From assembly GCF_002879885.1 (NCBI RefSeq), contig NZ_PNYA01000018.1:1-64000 (forward strand): DNA of 64,000 bases, in the 5' to 3' direction. The position numbers and the translations under genes are program-made. A model generated the notes under the pieces. The model saw nothing but the letters and a program-made list of their open reading frames with translations. It ran no database searches and had not been told where the DNA came from. Of the stretch, positions 54,206 to 63,328 are shown in pieces. This DNA comes from Trinickia dabaoshanensis (GTDB taxonomy: Bacteria; Pseudomonadota; Gammaproteobacteria; Burkholderiales; Burkholderiaceae). Position 1 is the stretch's first letter; each line of letters starts with the position of its first letter.

Positions 54206-54276
54206 CGCCGGTTCCCTAAATCGAATCTTCGATGGTTGGGTTGTTCGCTGCTTTCACGTTTTCATCGGGAGTGGGA

Positions 54277-55383
54277 ATGTCCAATCTGAGCACTGCATTG
54301 CAGCTCAAGGCCATTTCGAGCCAGCTGCCGGTCACGGCTTACTTCGACGAAGCGCTCCTGGCGCGAGAAATCGAAACACTTTTCAAGAAGGGTCCTCGCT
54401 ACGTCGGGCATGAATTGATGGTGCCCGAAGCAGGGAATTATTTTGCACTGCCAAGCGAAAACGAAGGGCGCGTACTCGTACGCAATCAACGTTCGCAGGT
54501 GGAGCTGCTTTCGAACGTCTGTCGTCATCGCCAGGCGATCATGCTGAACGGGCGCGGCCAGGCCGAAAACATCGTCTGCCCGCTGCACCGCTGGACGTAC
54601 AACCTCGAAGGCGAGTTGCTCGGCGCACCGCACTTCGCGGATAACCCGTGCCTGAATCTAGGCGCAGCGAAGCTGCAGAATTGGCACGGCCTGCTGTTCG
54701 AAACGCAGGGCCGCGACGTAGCCAAGGATCTGGCAAAGCTCGGCACGCAGCATCATTTCGACTTCTCGAGCTATATGTTCGATCACGTCGAAGTGCACGA
54801 GTGCAATTACAACTGGAAGACGTTCATCGAGGTGTACCTCGAGGACTATCACGTCGTGCCCTTCCATCCAGGCCTCGGCAGCTTCGTCAATTGCGACGAT
54901 CTGACGTGGGAGTTCGGCGATTGGTACAGCGTCCAGACGGTCGGGGTGCACAACGGCCTCGCCAAAGCCGGTAGCCCGATCTACCGCAAGTGGCACGACG
55001 AAGTGCTGCGCATGCGCGACGGAGCGCCGCCCGAGTATGGCGCCATCTGGATGGTCTACTATCCGGGGCTCATGATCGAGTGGTACCCCCACGTGCTCGT
55101 GGTCTCGTGGTTGATTCCACACGGCCCGCGCAAAACAACGAACATCGTCGAGTTCTACTACCCCGAGGAAATCGCGCTATTCGAGCGCGAGTTCGTCGAA
55201 GCGGAGCGCGCGGCCTACATGGAAACGGCACGTGAGGACGACGAGATCGGCGAACGCATGGACGCCGGCCGCCTCGCGCTGCTCGAGCGCGGCGAGTCGC
55301 AAGTCGGGCCGTACCAAAGCCCGATGGAAGACGGCATGCAACATTTCCATGAGTTCTTGCGGCGCGAACTCGGCGAGATCTAA
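54277..55383 (+). CDS. Rieske ring-hydroxylating oxygenase-type protein
   Basis: About 368 aa from the ATG giving MSNLSTALQLKAISSQLPVT. Rieske centre CRHRQAIMLNGRG...CPLHRWTYN (C-x-H ... C-x2-H), C-terminal catalytic domain with EVYLEDYHVVPFHPG supplying Asp/His/His. It lacks an adjacent beta subunit, ferredoxin or reductase. In Burkholderiales this gene sits divergently next to the xseB-ispA-dxs cluster; a hopanoid, terpenoid or sterol-like substrate is imaginable but unproven. It ends at a strong terminator. Confidence 0.85.
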   Translation: MSNLSTALQLKAISSQLPVTAYFDEALLAREIETLFKKGPRYVGHELMVPEAGNYFALPSENEGRVLVRNQRSQVELLSNVCRHRQAIMLNGRGQAENIVCPLHRWTYNLEGELLGAPHFADNPCLNLGAAKLQNWHGLLFETQGRDVAKDLAKLGTQHHFDFSSYMFDHVEVHECNYNWKTFIEVYLEDYHVVPFHPGLGSFVNCDDLTWEFGDWYSVQTVGVHNGLAKAGSPIYRKWHDEVLRMRDGAPPEYGAIWMVYYPGLMIEWYPHVLVVSWLIPHGPRKTTNIVEFYYPEEIALFEREFVEAERAAYMETAREDDEIGERMDAGRLALLERGESQVGPYQSPMEDGMQHFHEFLRRELGEI

Positions 55384-55423
55384 CGATCGTCCACAGTCGT
55401 CGTTCGACGCGGCCGATCCTCGA

Positions 55424-55466
55424 GACGGGCAAGATGGCGAAAGTGCCTCTTGCCCGTCTTTTTGTT
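55424..55466 (+). terminator. Rho-independent terminator of the Rieske gene
   Basis: GACGGGCAAGA and TCTTGCCCGTC form an 11-bp perfect stem, followed by TTTTTGTTT, about 40 bp after the stop codon. Confidence 0.92.
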
Positions 55467-55523
55467 TAGACTGCCATCATCCGCCGTCCACGCGCGAGCG
55501 TGCTCGCCAACGAGGAGTCCATC

Positions 55524-56396
55524 ATGCCGCACACGCACTACACCACGCTGATCTCGGCCGACAATTTGGCCGAACGCCTGTCCGCCGCGCCGGGCAGCGT
55601 GCTCGTCTTCGACTGCAGTTTCGACCTAGCGGACCCGGCTGCCGGAGAACGCGCCTATGCGGCAGGCCATATCGCCGGCGCCCGCTATCTCCATCTGGAC
55701 CGCGACCTCTCGGGTGCCAAGACCGGCAAAAACGGGCGGCATCCGCTGCCGGAGCGCGACGCGCTCGTCGCGACACTGGCCGCGCAAGGCCTGAAGCAGC
55801 AGCAGCAAGTCGTTGCCTATGACGCTCAAGGCGGCGCCTACGCGGCTCGGCTCTGGTGGCTGCTGCGCTGGCTCGGGCACGACTCGGTGGCCGTACTCGA
55901 CGGCGGTTTGCAAGCCTGGCAGGCCGCCGGGCACCGGCTCGAGACGACTCCGCCGCCCGCCGCCACGCCAGGCGACTTCAAAGCCGGCGCTCCGCTTGCC
56001 GTGACTGTCGACGCGCAACATCTGCTCGCGAACATGAAGGGCGGGGAGCAAGTCGTCGTCGATGCGCGCGCCCCCGACCGCTACCGCGGCGAAAACGAAA
56101 CGATCGACCCCGTTGCCGGCCATATCCCCGGGGCGCTCAATCGTTTCTTCAAAGACAATTTGACGGCCGACGGCCGCTTCAAATCGGCCCATACGCTGCG
56201 CGACGAGTTCGGCGCGGTCATTGGACAAAAGCAACCGGAGCACGTCGTGCTCCAATGCGGCTCCGGTGTCACAGCCTGTCACAATGCGCTCGCGATGGAA
56301 GTGGCGGGCTTGCACGGTGCGGCGCTTTATGCCGGCTCATGGAGCGAATGGTGCGCCGACCCGTCGCGGCCAGTCGCGACCGGACCGAACCCCTAA
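55524..56396 (+). CDS. sseA: Thiosulfate/3-mercaptopyruvate sulfurtransferase
   Basis: About 290 aa from the ATG giving MPHTHYTTLISADNLAERLS, with CGAGGAG upstream. Two rhodanese domains: an inactive first one (YDAQGGAYAARLWWLLRWLG) and a C-terminal one with the active Cys in LQCGSGVTACHNALAM. CGSGVT is the loop of 3-mercaptopyruvate sulfurtransferases. A single-gene unit. Confidence 0.9.
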   Translation: MPHTHYTTLISADNLAERLSAAPGSVLVFDCSFDLADPAAGERAYAAGHIAGARYLHLDRDLSGAKTGKNGRHPLPERDALVATLAAQGLKQQQQVVAYDAQGGAYAARLWWLLRWLGHDSVAVLDGGLQAWQAAGHRLETTPPPAATPGDFKAGAPLAVTVDAQHLLANMKGGEQVVVDARAPDRYRGENETIDPVAGHIPGALNRFFKDNLTADGRFKSAHTLRDEFGAVIGQKQPEHVVLQCGSGVTACHNALAMEVAGLHGAALYAGSWSEWCADPSRPVATGPNP

Positions 56397-56478
56397 GCGC
56401 CCGATCGACCGCCGGCACGCGAGCGGCATCGCGCCGCCCGCGTGCCGCGGCATGTCTCCTTTCGTCAGACGATGCGCG

Positions 56479-57030
56479 CTAACCGCCCGGCGAGTCTTTC
56501 AACAACCGCACCGCCGCGGACGTGTTCTTCGCGACCGAAGCCTGGACGCCGAATGCGCCGTTTTTCAATGCGTTGCGCGGCTCGCTCAGATTCATGACCT
56601 GCACGGCCGCCCCGGCCGGCAAATTGCATTGCCATTGCCCGAGCGGCGCGACGGAAATGAAATTGCCGGTGAATCCGGACGCGCTTCCATAATGGAGCGC
56701 GACAGACGGGAAGCTATGCTGCGTAAGCGACGTTCGGATCGTCACGAGATCCACGGCCGAACGTTGACGCAAGCGCCGCGGCAGCCGGGTGGTGGTCGAT
56801 GTCTCCCCGTCGAGTTCATGCAGGAATTCGGGCTCGCCGGCAAGCTTGAGCCATTTGACGGCGACTTTCGTCCCCTTCAATGCCCATCTTTGCCAAGCCG
56901 TGCCGAGCGGTGTAAGCGTGGCCGAACGATTCGGGTCACGCGAGTCGCTCGTGCAATACCCTAGCGCGTTGTTGCCCGTTTCGCCGTCGGGAAACGAGAC
57001 CATATGGGTGGCAAGAGGTGGATGGCTCAT
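56479..57030 (-). CDS. Hypothetical protein
   Basis: 183 aa, not recognised. No signal peptide or membrane segment. Features: a short N-terminal PPLATHMVSFPDGETGNNAL, several Ser/Thr-rich turns, and beta-strand-like repeats (GNFISVAPLGQWQCNLPAGA, AFGVQASVAKNTSAAVRLL) that suggest a beta-rich fold. Coding-like third-position GC. It ends near sseA and lies upstream of a strong hairpin separating it from ndh. The function cannot be inferred. Confidence 0.6.
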   Translation of the reverse strand: MSHPPLATHMVSFPDGETGNNALGYCTSDSRDPNRSATLTPLGTAWQRWALKGTKVAVKWLKLAGEPEFLHELDGETSTTTRLPRRLRQRSAVDLVTIRTSLTQHSFPSVALHYGSASGFTGNFISVAPLGQWQCNLPAGAAVQVMNLSEPRNALKNGAFGVQASVAKNTSAAVRLLKDSPGG

Positions 57031-57040
57031 GGTTTTGGCG

Positions 57041-57074
57041 GAATCGGCCCGCCGCCTACTCGGCGGGCCGATTC
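57041..57074. repeat. Strong inverted repeat between ndh and the hypothetical gene
   Basis: GAATCGGCCCGCCG and CGGCGGGCCGATTC, 14-bp perfect arms around a 6-base loop. It lies 93 bp after the ndh stop and 10 bp before the next gene's start, both on the minus strand. No T run follows on the minus strand, so it might terminate inefficiently or stabilise the transcript. Confidence 0.7.
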
Positions 57075-57166
57075 CCGGCTAAAACTCAGAAGCCTATGCG
57101 ATCGCCGTCGCGCAACCGGATCGACTCGAATCAATTCGGACCGAGAGAAGGCTGCGCGCTCGGCGG

Positions 57167-58513
57167 TTAATGAAGCTTAACGCGAGGCAACGTCGTACGC
57201 CGCAGCCAATGCGCCATCGTATCGAGCACCATCCGCGGATAGCCATGCAATGCCGCGACGTGCAGCCGGTAGAGCGACATGTACATGAACCGGGCGAACA
57301 AGCCCTCGATGAGCATGCTCCCGCCGATCAAACCGCCCATGAGATTGCCGACCGCGCTGAAATGACCGAGCGAAACCAACGAGCCGAAATCGCGGTAAGT
57401 GAACTCGGGCAGCGGCTTGCCCTCCAGGCGCTTCGATAAAGCCTTCAACAAGAAGCTCGCCTGCTGGTGAGCGGCCTGGGCCCGCGGCGGAACATTGCGT
57501 TCGTTGCCGGGCCAGGGGCAAGCCGCGCAATCGCCGAGCGCGAAGACATCGTCGTCCACTTCGGTTTGCAGCGTTCGGCGCACGCACAGTTGCCCGAGGC
57601 GATTGACCGTCAGTCCGTCCAATTGCCCCAAGACGGGCGGCGCCTTGATGCCGGCTGCCCAGACGGTCAAGTCGGCACGCACGACCTTGCCGCTCGCCGT
57701 GCGCACGATGCCGGGCGCGACCTCGGCCACCGTCTCGCCGATCATGAGCTTTACGCCGAGCTTGCGCAGCAAGTCGGCCGTTGCGCTCGACACGCGCTCC
57801 TGCAGCGCGGGCAAGATACGCGGCCCCGCTTCGATCAGGACGATGCCGATGTCGTGGCGCGGGTCGAGCTTATGCAGACCGTAGGCGGAGAGCACCTGGG
57901 CCGTGTTGCGCAATTCGGCCGACAACTCGACGCCGGTCGCGCCGCCGCCGACGATCGCCACCTGGATGCGCGGCTCGCTTTCGGGCGACGTGCCCGGGCC
58001 CGACTCCACCGTCTCGTGCGGCTGATGCTCCGCCCGCATGCAGGCTGCGATGAGCCGCTTGCGAAACCGGTCGGCTTGCGCGACCGTGTCGAGCGCGATC
58101 GAATGCTCGGCGGCCCCATTCACTCCGAAAAAGTGCGTGGTGCTGCCGATCGCGATGACGAGCGTGTCGTATTGGAGTTCGCGGCGCGGCAGAATCTCCG
58201 CGCCGTCGGCATCGATGACAGGGGAGATCGTGATGCGCTTGCCCGCTCGGTCGATGCCGGCCAGCTCGCCTTGCTGAAACTCGAATCCGTGCCAACGCGC
58301 CTGCGCCGGGTATTCGAGCTCCTGCGTGAACGGATCGAGACTACCCGCCGCGACCTCGTGCAGCAAAGGCTTCCAGATATGTGTCGGATAACGATCGACG
58401 AGCGTGACGAGCGCGCGAGGCTGACTCTCGCCGCGCGCCCCATAGCGATCGCCGAGGCGGGTAGCCAACTCGAGCCCGCCCGCGCCTCCTCCCACGACGA
58501 TGAAACGATGCAT
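57167..58513 (-). CDS. ndh: Type II NADH dehydrogenase
   Basis: 448 aa. FAD-binding VVGGGAGGLELATRLG at the N-terminus and NADH-binding AIVGGGATGVELSAEL near residue 190; KVVRADLTVWAAGI and FALGDCAACPWPG are typical. A hydrophobic C-terminus anchors it to the inner membrane. It feeds NADH electrons to quinone without pumping protons. Confidence 0.9.
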   Translation of the reverse strand: MHRFIVVGGGAGGLELATRLGDRYGARGESQPRALVTLVDRYPTHIWKPLLHEVAAGSLDPFTQELEYPAQARWHGFEFQQGELAGIDRAGKRITISPVIDADGAEILPRRELQYDTLVIAIGSTTHFFGVNGAAEHSIALDTVAQADRFRKRLIAACMRAEHQPHETVESGPGTSPESEPRIQVAIVGGGATGVELSAELRNTAQVLSAYGLHKLDPRHDIGIVLIEAGPRILPALQERVSSATADLLRKLGVKLMIGETVAEVAPGIVRTASGKVVRADLTVWAAGIKAPPVLGQLDGLTVNRLGQLCVRRTLQTEVDDDVFALGDCAACPWPGNERNVPPRAQAAHQQASFLLKALSKRLEGKPLPEFTYRDFGSLVSLGHFSAVGNLMGGLIGGSMLIEGLFARFMYMSLYRLHVAALHGYPRMVLDTMAHWLRRTTLPRVKLH

Positions 58514-58663
58514 GCCGATACTCCCTATGCCGTTGATAATTCGGTTCGGTCACCCGCTCGTCGGGGGCGCGCTCGGTCATTGTCCGCGAAGCGGCGCTCG
58601 CGCGAGGCAGCCCGGGCTTATTGAAGCCATACGGGCGCCCGCATAAGCGCCGGGATCAGCGCA

Positions 58664-61441
58664 TCAGTGCGCTTCCTCCCAATTCGCGCCGGCACCGACT
58701 TCCGCCACGAGCGGCACCTTCAGCGCCGCCACGCCGCACATCAATTGCGGCAGCTTCTCGCGTACGACCGACAGTTCGTCGTCGGGGACTTCGAGCACGA
58801 GTTCATCGTGCACCTGCATGACCATGCGGCTCTTGGCATTTTCTCGTTCGAGCCATGCCTGCACCGCAATCATCGACATCTTGATGAGATCGGCGGCCGT
58901 GCCTTGCATAGGCGCATTGATCGCCGCGCGTTCGGCTGCTTGCCGCCGCGGGCCGTTGCCGCCGTTGATCTCGGGCAGCCATAGCCGGCGCCCGAAGACC
59001 GTTTCCACATAGCCTTTGATCTTCGCGTTCGCGCGCGTTTCGTCCATGTAGCGCGCAACGCCAGGATACCGCGCGAAATACCGATCGATATAGAGTTTCG
59101 CGGCATCGCGCGTGATGCCGAGGTTGGAAGCCAGCCCGAATGAGCTCATCCCGTAGATCAAACCGAAATTGATGACCTTCGCGATGCGCCGCTGATCGCT
59201 CGACACTTCGAGCGGCGTCACGCCGAAAACCTCGGCCGCCGTGGCACGGTGGATATCCTCCCCATGGGCGAAGGCGCGCAGCAGCGATTCGTCGCCGGAG
59301 ATATGCGCCATGATGCGCAATTCGATCTGCGAGTAATCGGCCGAGACGATCTTGCTGCCCTCGGGCGCGATGAATGCCTCGCGGATTCGCCGGCCTTCGG
59401 CCGTGCGCACGGGGATGTTTTGCAGATTCGGATCGTTCGACGCGAGCCGCCCCGTCACCGCTACGGCCTGCGCATAGTTCGTATGCACGCGCCCGGTGTT
59501 CGGATTGACCATGCGCGGGAGCTTGTCGGTGTACGTGGACTTGAGCTTGGACAAGCCGCGATGCTCGAGCAACAGCTTGGGCAACGGATAGTCTTCGGCC
59601 AGCTTTTGCAGCACTTCTTCATCCGTGGACGGCGCGCCGCTCGGGGTTTTCTTGACGACAGGCAACTGCAGCCGCTCGAAGAAGATTTGCCCGATTTGCT
59701 TGGGCGAACCCAAGTTGAATTCGCCGCCGGCCAGCGTATAGGCCTCGCTTTCCAATTCGATCAGGCGTGTCGCGATTTCGCTGCTTTGGCGGCGCAACCG
59801 CTCGCTGTCGATCAGCACACCGTTGCGCTCCATCTTGCGCAATACGCGTGCCGTCGGGAGTTCGATGTCGCGATAGACATGCAACAGGCCCGCCTCGGGC
59901 TCGATTTGCGGGAAGAGCGCCTCGTGCAGTTGGAACGTGACGTCGGCATCCTCCGCCGCATACTCGGCGGCCTTATCGAGCGGCACCTCGTCGAAGCCGA
60001 TTTGCTGCGCGCCCTTGCCCGCCACGTCCTCGTACTTGATGGTCTTGACCCCGAGATGACGCGAGGCGAGGCTATCCATGTCATGCGGCCGATGCGACTC
60101 GAGCACGTACGATTCGAGCAACGTGTCGTGCTCGATGCCGTTCAACGCGATGCCGTGATTGGCGAGCACCTGCTCGTCGTACTTCAAATGCTGGCCGACC
60201 TTTTTCTTGTCTTCGCTTTCGAGCCAGGGCTTGAGCTTGGCCAGCACCTCATCGCGCGGCAATTGCAGCGGCGCGTCGGGCCCGCGATGCGCGACCGGGA
60301 TATAAGCCGCGCACCCGGCGCCCACCGAGAAGGACAAACCAACGATCTGCGCCTGCATCGGATCGAGCGAGGTCGTCTCCGTATCGAACGACGTCAACGC
60401 AGCAGCATCGATCTTGGCAAGCCAGGTATCGAAATGCTCCCACGTCTGCACCGTCTCGTAGCAGCGCTCGGGCGCAATCCTGGGCGCGGGCTGCGCCGCG
60501 AGCACGCCCGAGGGCTCGGTTTCGCCCGCTAGGGCCTGTGCATCTTGCGCGCCCTCGATCAACGCCTCGACCTCGCGCAGCCAGGTTTTAAAGCCGTGCC
60601 GCATGAACAGATCGCGCAACTCGAGTGGCGATTCGGGCCGAGCCGGCAACGTTTCCTCGATCGAGACGACGTGTTCGGTCAGGTCGCACTCACGCTCCAC
60701 CGTCACGAGCTTCTTGGCCATCGGCAAGAAATCGAGCGCCTTGCGCAGGTTTTCGCCGACGACGCCCTTGATCTCGCTCGCGTGCGCCACGACACCGTCG
60801 AGCGTTTCGTATTGCGCAAGCCACTTGACGGCCGTCTTCGGTCCGCACTTCTCGACGCCCGGTACGTTATCGACCGTATCGCCGATCAGCGACAGATAGT
60901 CGACGATGCGCTCGGGCGGCACCCCGAACTTCGCGATGACGCCTTCGCGGTCGAGCGTTTCGTTCGTCATCGTGTTGACGAGCTTGACGTGCTCGCTCAC
61001 GAGCTGGGCCAGGTCCTTGTCGCCCGTGGAGACGACGACGTTCATGCCTTCCCGTTCGGCGGCGGCGGCGAGCGTGCCGATGACGTCGTCGGCCTCGACG
61101 CCGTCCACCATCAGCAGCGGCCAGCCGAGCGCGCGCACGGCAAAATGGATCGGCTCGATTTGCTTGGAAAGGTCCTCCGGCATCGACGGACGATGGGCTT
61201 TGTACTCCGGGTACCAATCGTCACGGAACGTCTTGCCCTTTGCATCGAAGACGCACGCGCTATACTCTGCCGTGACTTCCTTGCGCATGCGACGCAACAT
61301 GTTGATGAAGCCGTAGATTGCTCCCGTCGGCTCGCCGTCGGGGCCGCGCAAGTCAGGCATCGCATGGTAGGCCCGATACAGATAGCTTGATCCGTCGACC
61401 AAAACGAGGGTCTTACCTTTCAGGTTCCGTTCTGCAGGCAT
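58664..61441 (-). CDS. polA: DNA polymerase I
   Basis: 925 aa from the ATG giving MPAERNLKGKTLVLVDGSSY. 5'-3' exonuclease domain (DGSSYLYRAYHAMPD, VDGVEADDVIGTLA), 3'-5' exonuclease with intact FDTETTSLDPM, and polymerase domain with motif A VSADYSQIELRIMAH and motif C MQVHDELVLEV. All three activities should be present. Its start is one base from that of the divergent LOG-family gene. Confidence 0.96.
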   Translation of the reverse strand: MPAERNLKGKTLVLVDGSSYLYRAYHAMPDLRGPDGEPTGAIYGFINMLRRMRKEVTAEYSACVFDAKGKTFRDDWYPEYKAHRPSMPEDLSKQIEPIHFAVRALGWPLLMVDGVEADDVIGTLAAAAEREGMNVVVSTGDKDLAQLVSEHVKLVNTMTNETLDREGVIAKFGVPPERIVDYLSLIGDTVDNVPGVEKCGPKTAVKWLAQYETLDGVVAHASEIKGVVGENLRKALDFLPMAKKLVTVERECDLTEHVVSIEETLPARPESPLELRDLFMRHGFKTWLREVEALIEGAQDAQALAGETEPSGVLAAQPAPRIAPERCYETVQTWEHFDTWLAKIDAAALTSFDTETTSLDPMQAQIVGLSFSVGAGCAAYIPVAHRGPDAPLQLPRDEVLAKLKPWLESEDKKKVGQHLKYDEQVLANHGIALNGIEHDTLLESYVLESHRPHDMDSLASRHLGVKTIKYEDVAGKGAQQIGFDEVPLDKAAEYAAEDADVTFQLHEALFPQIEPEAGLLHVYRDIELPTARVLRKMERNGVLIDSERLRRQSSEIATRLIELESEAYTLAGGEFNLGSPKQIGQIFFERLQLPVVKKTPSGAPSTDEEVLQKLAEDYPLPKLLLEHRGLSKLKSTYTDKLPRMVNPNTGRVHTNYAQAVAVTGRLASNDPNLQNIPVRTAEGRRIREAFIAPEGSKIVSADYSQIELRIMAHISGDESLLRAFAHGEDIHRATAAEVFGVTPLEVSSDQRRIAKVINFGLIYGMSSFGLASNLGITRDAAKLYIDRYFARYPGVARYMDETRANAKIKGYVETVFGRRLWLPEINGGNGPRRQAAERAAINAPMQGTAADLIKMSMIAVQAWLERENAKSRMVMQVHDELVLEVPDDELSVVREKLPQLMCGVAALKVPLVAEVGAGANWEEAH

Positions 61442-61442
61442 T

Positions 61443-62186
61443 ATGAACAAGAGAAAAGTGATTCCGAGTCTGCGATCGCTCGCAGATCAAGAACGCGCAA
61501 CGGCCAAGAAGGCCCGCGCGTCGTGGCAGATGTTCACGATTATGGCAGAGTTCATCGAGGCGACCGAGTACCTCTCGGAGATTCGTCCGGCCGTGAGCAT
61601 TTACGGTTCGGCCCGCCTCAAACCGAGCTCGCCGTACTACAAGCTCGCGACCCAAATCGCGCGCAAACTTTCCGACGCGGGCTTCGCCGTGATCTCGGGC
61701 GGCGGCCCGGGCATCATGGAAGCCGCGAACAAGGGCGCGCATGCGGGCAAGGCACCGTCGGTGGGCTTGAACATCGAGTTGCCGCACGAGCAATCGGGCA
61801 ACCAGTGGCAGGACATTTCACTGCGTTTCCGCCACTTCTTCACGCGCAAGGTCACGTTCGTCAAGAACTCCGATGCCGTGATCGTCATGCCGGGCGGCTT
61901 CGGCACGCTGGACGAACTCGCGGAAGTGCTCACGCTCATTCAAACGAAGAAGTCGCGCCACGTGCCGATCATTCTCGTGGGCGCCGAGTTCTGGAAGGGG
62001 CTCTTGCACTGGTTTGAAACGGCGCTCTTGCCGATGGGCCTCATCAATCCCGAAGACATGAAGCTCATGCAGGTGATCGACGATCCGGCCCAAGTGCTGG
62101 AGGCCGTGCTCGCGTTTTATGAAGATCGCGGTGAAGCCGAGCCGCACGCGACGAAGTCGGACGAAGACCGGATGTTCTACCTGTAA
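61443..62186 (+). CDS. LOG-family (TIGR00730) Rossmann-fold protein
   Basis: 247 aa. SGGGPGIMEAANKGAHAG and the signature PGGFGTLDELAEVLTLIQ identify the LOG/PpnN-like family of nucleotide-monophosphate phosphoribohydrolases. Members release cytokinin-like bases or cleave purine nucleotides. MNKRKVIPSLRSLADQERAT fits the start in Burkholderia homologues. Divergent from polA with a single base between start codons. Confidence 0.9.
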   Translation: MNKRKVIPSLRSLADQERATAKKARASWQMFTIMAEFIEATEYLSEIRPAVSIYGSARLKPSSPYYKLATQIARKLSDAGFAVISGGGPGIMEAANKGAHAGKAPSVGLNIELPHEQSGNQWQDISLRFRHFFTRKVTFVKNSDAVIVMPGGFGTLDELAEVLTLIQTKKSRHVPIILVGAEFWKGLLHWFETALLPMGLINPEDMKLMQVIDDPAQVLEAVLAFYEDRGEAEPHATKSDEDRMFYL

Positions 62187-62311
62187 GCGAAGCGCGACGA
62201 ACGCGAAACTCGGCTCAAGAGTTGGCCGGGCGTGCCGATAGCCAGGGGGAACTCGATATAGTTCGAGTGGGCAATCGGGCCGTCCGACAAGAAAAAAAAC
62301 ACATAATCGTC

Positions 62312-63328
62312 ATGAGAGCGTTCGTCAAATTCGTTATTGGGCTGTTCATCTTCGCCGCAAGCGGGGTTTGCTTCGCGCAAACGCAGGCAACTAAAGATGA
62401 ACTCGCGGCCGCCGCCAAAGAAGCGGATGCCGCGTTGGTCAAAGGTCCCTCCACGATCGCCGTCCTCGACGAGGCGAAGTTCGCGCTGCCTGCCGGCGTC
62501 GGCTTCGTTCCGGCTCCGGCGGCCATTCGGTTTCTTCGCGCCCACGGCAACTCGGTCGACGAAAAATCGATGGTGGGCTTGATCGTGCCTCAAACGGACG
62601 GCCAGGATTGGTTCGCCGTGCTCACTTACCAGAAGGACGGCTATGTCCGTGACGACGACGCAAAGCACTGGGACCCGGACAAGATTCTGAAGAACCTGCG
62701 CGACGGCACGGAGCAGTCGAACACGTCGCGCAAGGAGCGCGGATTGCGGGAGCTCGAAGTCGCCGGCTGGGCCGAGCCGCCCGTCTACGATGCGAACACG
62801 CACCGGCTGATGTGGTCGGCCATCGTCAGGACCAAAGGGCAAACCGACACGAGCCGGGACGCGGTCAACTACCGCACCATCGCGCTCGGACGGGACGGCT
62901 ACCTTTCGTTGACGATGGTGACCCAACTGTCGGCGTTGGCCATGAATAAGTCGACGGCCAATGCATTGCTCGCCGATATCGCGTATGCGGACGGCAAGCG
63001 CTATGCCGACTTCAATTCCTCCACGGATCACATCGCCGAATATGGGCTCGCCGCCCTGGTCGCGGGCGTGGCCGTGAAAAAGCTCGGGCTGTTCGCGGTG
63101 ATCGCCGCCTTTGCGGTGAAGTTCTTCAAGGTCGGGCTCATTGCCCTGCTCGCCTTCGGCACGAAAATCAAACGCCTGTTCAACCGCAAGCCCAAGGCGG
63201 CCCACAAGCCGCCCTCGGATGCCGTGCCTCCCGCATCACTAGGCGATGCGCCGCCGTACGACGCCGGGGAGCACCGCCACGATCAGCCGACGCAGCAAGA
63301 ATCCGGCGATTCGACGCACCATGGCTAA
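62312..63328 (+). CDS. DUF2167 membrane protein
   Basis: About 338 aa from the ATG giving MRAFVKFVIGLFIFAASGVC. Signal peptide, then a periplasmic DUF2167 domain (about residues 30-240, with YQKDGYVRDDDAKHWD and RLMWSAIVR), then two membrane segments (VAVKKLGLFAVIAAFAVKF and VGLIALLAFG) and a cytoplasmic His/Pro-rich tail. Function unknown. Stop overlaps the start of the site-2 protease gene by eight bases, suggesting the two act together. Confidence 0.85.
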   Translation: MRAFVKFVIGLFIFAASGVCFAQTQATKDELAAAAKEADAALVKGPSTIAVLDEAKFALPAGVGFVPAPAAIRFLRAHGNSVDEKSMVGLIVPQTDGQDWFAVLTYQKDGYVRDDDAKHWDPDKILKNLRDGTEQSNTSRKERGLRELEVAGWAEPPVYDANTHRLMWSAIVRTKGQTDTSRDAVNYRTIALGRDGYLSLTMVTQLSALAMNKSTANALLADIAYADGKRYADFNSSTDHIAEYGLAALVAGVAVKKLGLFAVIAAFAVKFFKVGLIALLAFGTKIKRLFNRKPKAAHKPPSDAVPPASLGDAPPYDAGEHRHDQPTQQESGDSTHHG

